In this document: positions 6,028-9,339 of the stretch, piece by piece | How the letters are laid out: every line of letters begins with the position of its first letter | How positions within the stretch are numbered: position 1 is the stretch's first letter | The notes under the pieces: model-generated | Seen by the model: the letters and a program-made list of their open reading frames with translations, nothing else | What the model was told of the DNA's origin: nothing | Databases searched by the model: none | Assembly: GCA_023390485.1 (NCBI GenBank) | Contig: JAEWCT010000399.1 | Span: 1 to 9,339, forward strand | Reading direction: 5' to 3' | DNA length: 9,339 bases | From: Pseudomonadota bacterium | GTDB taxonomy: Bacteria > Pseudomonadota > Alphaproteobacteria > Rhizobiales > Hyphomicrobiaceae | Made by a program: the position numbers and the translations under genes

Positions 6028-7203
6028 GTTGATTCTCAAAAGCGCGCACGCTTCGGTGGCGATTACCTGCTCCTCGTTGGTCGGAACGACGAACACGCCG
6101 ATCTTGCTGTCTTGCGCATCGATGCGTGTCGCGTTTCTGGAATTAGCATCTTCATTCAGTGACACACTGAGCCAGGACAGCCGCTCACATACCGCGGTGC
6201 GGATCCTCGGCTGGTGCTCGCCGATGCCGGCAGTGAAAATCACGGCATCGAGACCTCCAAGCGTCGTTGCGAGCGCCGCAATCTCACGCGCGATCCGATG
6301 GGTGAACAGATCGATTGCTTCGCGCGCAGCCGGCAGATTGTTCGCGATGAGATCGCGGCTGTCCGCGCTGATGCCGGAGACACCGAGAAGGCCCGACCGG
6401 TGATAGAGGATGTCTTCGACGCTCTCCAACGAAAGACCCTGCTGCTTCAGCAGGTGAATGACTACGCCCGGATCGAGAGCGCCGCAGCGCGTCGCCATCG
6501 GAATCCCGTCGAGCGTCGAGAAGCCCATACTGGTGTCGCGGCTTTGGCCGTTTTCCAACGCGCAGAGACTTGCGCCGCTGCCGAGATGAGCGGCGACGAC
6601 ACGTCCCGCCGCCAGATCGGGTGCGAGTTCAAGCAACCTTGCGGCGACGAACTTATAGGACAGGCCGTGAAAGCCGTAACGCTTGATGCCAGCGTCGAAC
6701 ATCGCCCGCGGTAGCGCGAACCGGCGCACGGTATCAGCTTGCGAACGATGGAATGCCGTGTCGAACGAAGCCGTCTGCGGCAAGTCTGGGCGCAAATGAC
6801 GGATCGCCCGGATGAGCCGCAGGCTCTGGGGCTGATGCAGCGGCGCGAGATCGACGAACCGGTCGATTGTCGCAAGCGTCGCATCCGTAATCAGAACCGC
6901 GCCGGAGAAAACATCGCCGCCATGCACCACGCGATGACCAACCGCAGCGATCCCTTCCAATGCAAAATGATCCGACAGCCAACCGAGCGTTTCATCGATG
7001 AGCTCGTGCAGATCGTCCGTCACCTTGGCCCGCAAAGGGATATCCGCGACGCTCGGCCCTTCGACGACATGCAATCGCAACGGTATGTGCCTGAGATCGA
7101 CTACGCCCATGCCGAGCCGCACGGGGCTGGCCTCGCCCATCCGGTAAAGACCCAGCTTGATGGTCGAGGAGCCGGGATTGAAGGTAATCAGAATCTCGCT
7201 CAT
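6016..7203 (-). CDS. ackA: Acetate kinase (acetate/propionate/butyrate kinase family)
   Basis: This 395-residue cytoplasmic kinase is of normal family length and interconverts acyl phosphate plus ADP with carboxylate plus ATP. The family's catalytic residues are in place: Asn9 in NPGSSTIK, Arg91 in HRVVHGG (90-96), Asp148 in FDTAFH, His179 in YGFHG, Arg239 in the ATRCGALDPG block (237-246), FTAGIGEH (323-330) and Glu378 near the end. Two signature positions differ from textbook AckA: the phosphate-binding loop reads AHLGSGAS instead of AHLGNGAS, and YGFHGLSY ends in Tyr instead of His. I recall these variants as common in an alphaproteobacterial branch. The ATG at 7203 overlaps the stop of the upstream phosphotransacylase gene as ATGA. 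With that partner it can make ATP from acyl-CoA by substrate-level phosphorylation. Acetate is the default substrate, but propionate or butyrate is possible given the PHA genes. Confidence 0.95.
   Translation of the reverse strand: MSEILITFNPGSSTIKLGLYRMGEASPVRLGMGVVDLRHIPLRLHVVEGPSVADIPLRAKVTDDLHELIDETLGWLSDHFALEGIAAVGHRVVHGGDVFSGAVLITDATLATIDRFVDLAPLHQPQSLRLIRAIRHLRPDLPQTASFDTAFHRSQADTVRRFALPRAMFDAGIKRYGFHGLSYKFVAARLLELAPDLAAGRVVAAHLGSGASLCALENGQSRDTSMGFSTLDGIPMATRCGALDPGVVIHLLKQQGLSLESVEDILYHRSGLLGVSGISADSRDLIANNLPAAREAIDLFTHRIAREIAALATTLGGLDAVIFTAGIGEHQPRIRTAVCERLSWLSVSLNEDANSRNATRIDAQDSKIGVFVVPTNEEQVIATEACALLRINRGA
7200..7203 (-). other. ATGA stop/start overlap coupling the hydratase-phosphotransacylase and ackA
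   Basis: The stop codon of the fusion gene (7202-7200) and the ackA ATG (7203-7201) overlap as ATGA. Only a weak purine match precedes it, so ackA translation probably depends on ribosomes terminating on the upstream gene. Confidence 0.7.
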
Positions 7204-8609
7204 GCCGAGGCGCCGGTCCGGCGTTCTGCGACGAGCTTGGCCAACGCGGCCGACACCAGCCGCACGCGCAGCGTATCGGCGCGGCTGGTCAGAATGATCG
7301 GTACCCGCGCGCCAAGCACCAGGCCAGCAGCGTCGGCGCCGGCGAGATAAATGAGCTGCTTGGCGAGCATGTTGCCGGCTTCCAGGTTAGGGACGACGAG
7401 GATATCGGCCCTGCCCGCAACGGGCGACACGATTTCCTTGATGCGCACGGAGTCGAGGTTGATGGCATTGTCGAAGGCCAGCGGCCCGTCGAGTCTCGCG
7501 CCGGTGATCTGACCACGGGCCGCCATCACAGTCAGCGCAGCAGCTTCGAGCGTCGCGGGCATCGAGGGGTTTACTGTTTCAACTGCGGCGAGAATTGCGA
7601 CCAGTGGCACGGCGACCCCAAGCACATGCATGAGATCGATGGCGTTCTGACAAATATCCCGCTTCTGCTCGAGCGTCGGCATAATGTTGATCGCCGCGTC
7701 CGTCACGATCAGGGGCTTGGGATACGCAGGCACATCGAGCACGTAGGCATGGCTGATGCGTCGATCCGTCCGTAGACCTGATTGCGCGCCGATGACTGCG
7801 CCAAGTAATTCGTCGGTGTGCAGGCTGCCTTTCATCAAGGCATGAACGGTCCCTGCTGCGGCAAGCTCAACAGCCCTGGCTGCGGCGGCATGGCTATGTT
7901 CGGTCGCCTCGACGCGAAGGCCGTCGATCGAAACGCCAGCCTTCTCGGCCGCGGCCGCAATTTTGTGGGGCGGCCCAACAAGAACGGGCTCGATCAGACC
8001 TTCAACCCTGGCCTCGATCGCCGCAGCGATCGCCTCCGGGCTGCAAGGATGGACAACTGCCGTCGGCAATGCCGGAAGCGCTTTCGCCTGTTCAAGGAGC
8101 TGATCGAAACGACTGTTCCGGCGCAGCGCAACTTCGGGCACGGGGATACGCGGCAAGCTCAGCTTTTCAGCTGGCGCGATGACGGTTGCCTGGCCCGACA
8201 ATACCTCCTTGCCGTCCTGGTTGACGCAGAGCGTATCGAGAACAACGATCCGTTTTTCCGGCTTCTTCTCGCGCACCGTGACTGTTGCCGTGACGGTGTC
8301 GCCCGGCGCGACCGGGCGGCGAAAGCGCAAGTCCTGGCCGAGGTAGATCGTCCCCGGGCCTGGCAATTGTGTGCCGAGAAGCGTGGACAACAGAGCCGCA
8401 GTCCACATGCCATGGATGACGACGTGGCCGAAAATATCGGTCGCTGCATACGCCGGGTCGAGATGTGCGGGATTGACGTCGCCGGACGTGGCCGCGAACA
8501 GCTTGATATCGTCCTCGCTGACCAGGCGAATGAGCGATGCGCTCTCGCCGATTTCGAGTTCTTCGAAAGTCCGATTGGTCAGACGGATCTGTGGGATTAC
8601 GGACGTCAT
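7200..8609 (-). CDS. Bifunctional MaoC-type enoyl-CoA hydratase / phosphate acyltransferase
   Basis: This 469-residue protein fuses two enzymes. Residues about 10-150 are a MaoC/PhaJ-type R-specific enoyl-CoA hydratase with the hotdog-fold active site SGDVNPAH (42-49; catalytic Asp44 and His49) and GHVVIHGMW (61-69). Residues about 165-465 are a phosphate acetyl/butyryltransferase domain, with LMKGSLHTDELLGAV (258-272), a GLRT-RRISHAYV stretch (278-290), VTDAAINIMPTLEQK (302-316), GPLAFDNAIN (375-384) and the VPNLEAGNMLAKQL block (406-419). The domain length (about 300) and sequence style fit the short Pta/Ptb type. This fusion is a known architecture in proteobacteria. I take the ATG at 8609, which overlaps the phaC stop as ATGA; an open frame continues to 8774 but lies within phaC. 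The first domain can link 2-enoyl-CoA with (R)-3-hydroxyacyl-CoA for PHA synthase. The second turns acyl-CoA plus Pi into acyl phosphate for AckA. Whether acetyl- or butyryl-CoA is preferred cannot be read. Confidence 0.94.
   Translation of the reverse strand: MTSVIPQIRLTNRTFEELEIGESASLIRLVSEDDIKLFAATSGDVNPAHLDPAYAATDIFGHVVIHGMWTAALLSTLLGTQLPGPGTIYLGQDLRFRRPVAPGDTVTATVTVREKKPEKRIVVLDTLCVNQDGKEVLSGQATVIAPAEKLSLPRIPVPEVALRRNSRFDQLLEQAKALPALPTAVVHPCSPEAIAAAIEARVEGLIEPVLVGPPHKIAAAAEKAGVSIDGLRVEATEHSHAAAARAVELAAAGTVHALMKGSLHTDELLGAVIGAQSGLRTDRRISHAYVLDVPAYPKPLIVTDAAINIMPTLEQKRDICQNAIDLMHVLGVAVPLVAILAAVETVNPSMPATLEAAALTVMAARGQITGARLDGPLAFDNAINLDSVRIKEIVSPVAGRADILVVPNLEAGNMLAKQLIYLAGADAAGLVLGARVPIILTSRADTLRVRLVSAALAKLVAERRTGASA
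8606..8609 (-). other. ATGA stop/start overlap coupling phaC and the hydratase-phosphotransacylase
   Basis: The phaC TGA (8608-8606) and the ATG of the next gene (8609-8607) overlap as ATGA. No clear Shine-Dalgarno precedes it, which suggests termination-reinitiation. Confidence 0.7.
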
Positions 8610-9339
8610 CGTTGCAGCACGTAGGTTCCAGGCGCCGCACCCAATGGCGCAAAGCCCTTGGCCTCGGACCCCATACTGGGCGGCGCGACTCTCTCGGACG
8701 ATGAATGGGTTGCGAGCCAAGCCGTCCAAACCGGCCACCACGAGCCATCTTGGACAGGAGCTGCCGAAGACCACTCATCGGCGCTTAAACAAATGCTATT
8801 CGCCGCTTTCGTCAGTAGACGGAAATGGCGATTTGAATGCCCTGGTTCATTGACGATCCCCGCGTTGTGGCCGCCATTCGTCAATACGAAAGTCACGTCG
8901 GTATCGGCCAGATAGTGGATCTTGTAGACCGAATGCCAGGGCGCGATATGATCGCGTTCGGTTGCGACCGCAAAAATCGGGGCGCGGATGTTCTGGATCG
9001 CAATGGGCTTGCCTTCGACAACGTAGCGGCCGCTGGCAAGATCGTTGCGCAAGAACAGTTTGCGCAGATAGTCCGAGTGCATCTGGAAGGGCATTCGTGT
9101 GGCATCCGCGTTCCAGGCCATCAAATCAATCATCGGCGTGCGCTGACCCATGAGGTAGTCATGGATCATGTGCGACCAGATCAGGTCATTGGATTTTAGA
9201 AGTTGGAAGGCGCCGGCCATTTGCGATGAATCGAGCGTGCCGCTCTGCCACATCAGTGCTTCGAGAAGCGCCACTTGGCTATCGTCGATAAACAACTGAA
9301 GTTCGCCGGGCTCTGTAAAATCGGTCTGGGCAGCAAACA
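8606..9339 (-). CDS. phaC: Poly(3-hydroxyalkanoate) synthase, C-terminal part
   Basis: The open frame enters from the right edge and ends at the TGA at 8606-8608, giving about 243 residues of a synthase that is usually 550-600 or more. It starts in the conserved FAAQTDFTEPGELQLFID region just after the expected nucleophilic Cys, which lies outside the window. Two catalytic-triad members are visible: the Asp of ATERDHIAPWHS and the His of NGGHNAGIVNEPGH. The C-terminus has the typical DGSWWPVW block and ends in PGTYVLQR. The enzyme polymerises (R)-3-hydroxyacyl-CoA on the granule surface. Sequence style fits a class I-like alphaproteobacterial synthase. It is the first gene of the operon visible here, and its promoter lies beyond the window. 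The coupled PhaJ-like hydratase domain downstream could feed it monomer. Confidence 0.93.
   Translation of the reverse strand, partial: FAAQTDFTEPGELQLFIDDSQVALLEALMWQSGTLDSSQMAGAFQLLKSNDLIWSHMIHDYLMGQRTPMIDLMAWNADATRMPFQMHSDYLRKLFLRNDLASGRYVVEGKPIAIQNIRAPIFAVATERDHIAPWHSVYKIHYLADTDVTFVLTNGGHNAGIVNEPGHSNRHFRLLTKAANSICLSADEWSSAAPVQDGSWWPVWTAWLATHSSSERVAPPSMGSEAKGFAPLGAAPGTYVLQR

Noticed and set aside
6017..6049. Longer N-terminus for FabI, starting at 6049
   Set aside because: The ATG at 6016 has a strong Shine-Dalgarno, the usual FabI beginning and a TGATG junction with ackA; the upstream start lies within ackA.
5705..6403. A 232-codon open frame on the plus strand
   Set aside because: It is antisense across the fabI-ackA junction, where both minus-strand frames carry catalytic motifs.
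7818..8624. A 268-codon open frame on the plus strand
   Set aside because: It is antisense to the hydratase-phosphotransacylase fusion and its translation is Arg/Cys/Asp-rich with no motif.
8610..8774. Longer N-terminus for the hydratase-phosphotransacylase, starting at 8774
   Set aside because: The extra 55 residues lie inside the conserved phaC C-terminus and are not MaoC-like. The ATG at 8609 overlaps the phaC stop and gives the normal domain start.

Overview
The window is GC-rich and densely packed, with gene overlaps of one to four bases. Its gene families point to an alphaproteobacterium, probably of the Hyphomicrobiales (Rhodopseudomonas/Bradyrhizobium/methylotroph type). This placement is inferred from protein style and gene content; no marker gene is present. 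I see no tRNA, rRNA, CRISPR array, insertion sequence or phage gene.

Layout. (1) Positions 1-835, minus strand: the N-terminal third of a P-type cation ATPase, most like the Mg2+-translocating (MgtA, P3B) branch, cut by the left edge. (2) Positions 967-1473, minus strand: a small GNAT acetyltransferase. Between these two genes lies a near-perfect FNR/FixK-type palindrome (957-970), placed to drive the ATPase gene. (3) Positions 1474-1667: a divergent promoter region. (4) Positions 1668-5221, plus strand: a two-gene unit joined by an ATGA overlap. It holds a 648-residue protein with a C-terminal PhoU-like/DUF47 domain and an unrecognised N-terminal half, then a pyruvate,phosphate dikinase (PPDK) homologue that ends after the phosphohistidine domain and lacks the PEP/pyruvate barrel. 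(5) Positions 9339-5243, minus strand: a four-gene operon reading towards the dikinase gene. It holds the PHA synthase C-terminus (phaC), a MaoC-hydratase/phosphotransacylase fusion, an acetate kinase (ackA) and an enoyl reductase of the FabI family. Every junction in this operon is an overlapping stop/start (ATGA, ATGA, TGATG). The two convergent units end 21 bp apart over a GC-rich hairpin.

How the genes may work together. The minus-strand operon encodes a chain of reactions around 3-hydroxyacyl-CoA. Polymer synthesis (PhaC) and R-specific hydration/dehydration (MaoC) are followed by enoyl reduction (FabI-like), phosphorolysis of acyl-CoA (Pta/Ptb-like domain) and ATP formation from acyl phosphate (AckA). 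Taken literally this could couple PHB-type intermediates to NADH disposal and substrate-level ATP synthesis as butyrate or acetate. The FNR/FixK-like box beside the ATPase, the PPi-linked dikinase homologue and the acetate kinase all suit a low-oxygen energy-conservation island. The reading of individual families is well supported. The integrated pathway and the role of the truncated dikinase/DUF47 pair are inference.
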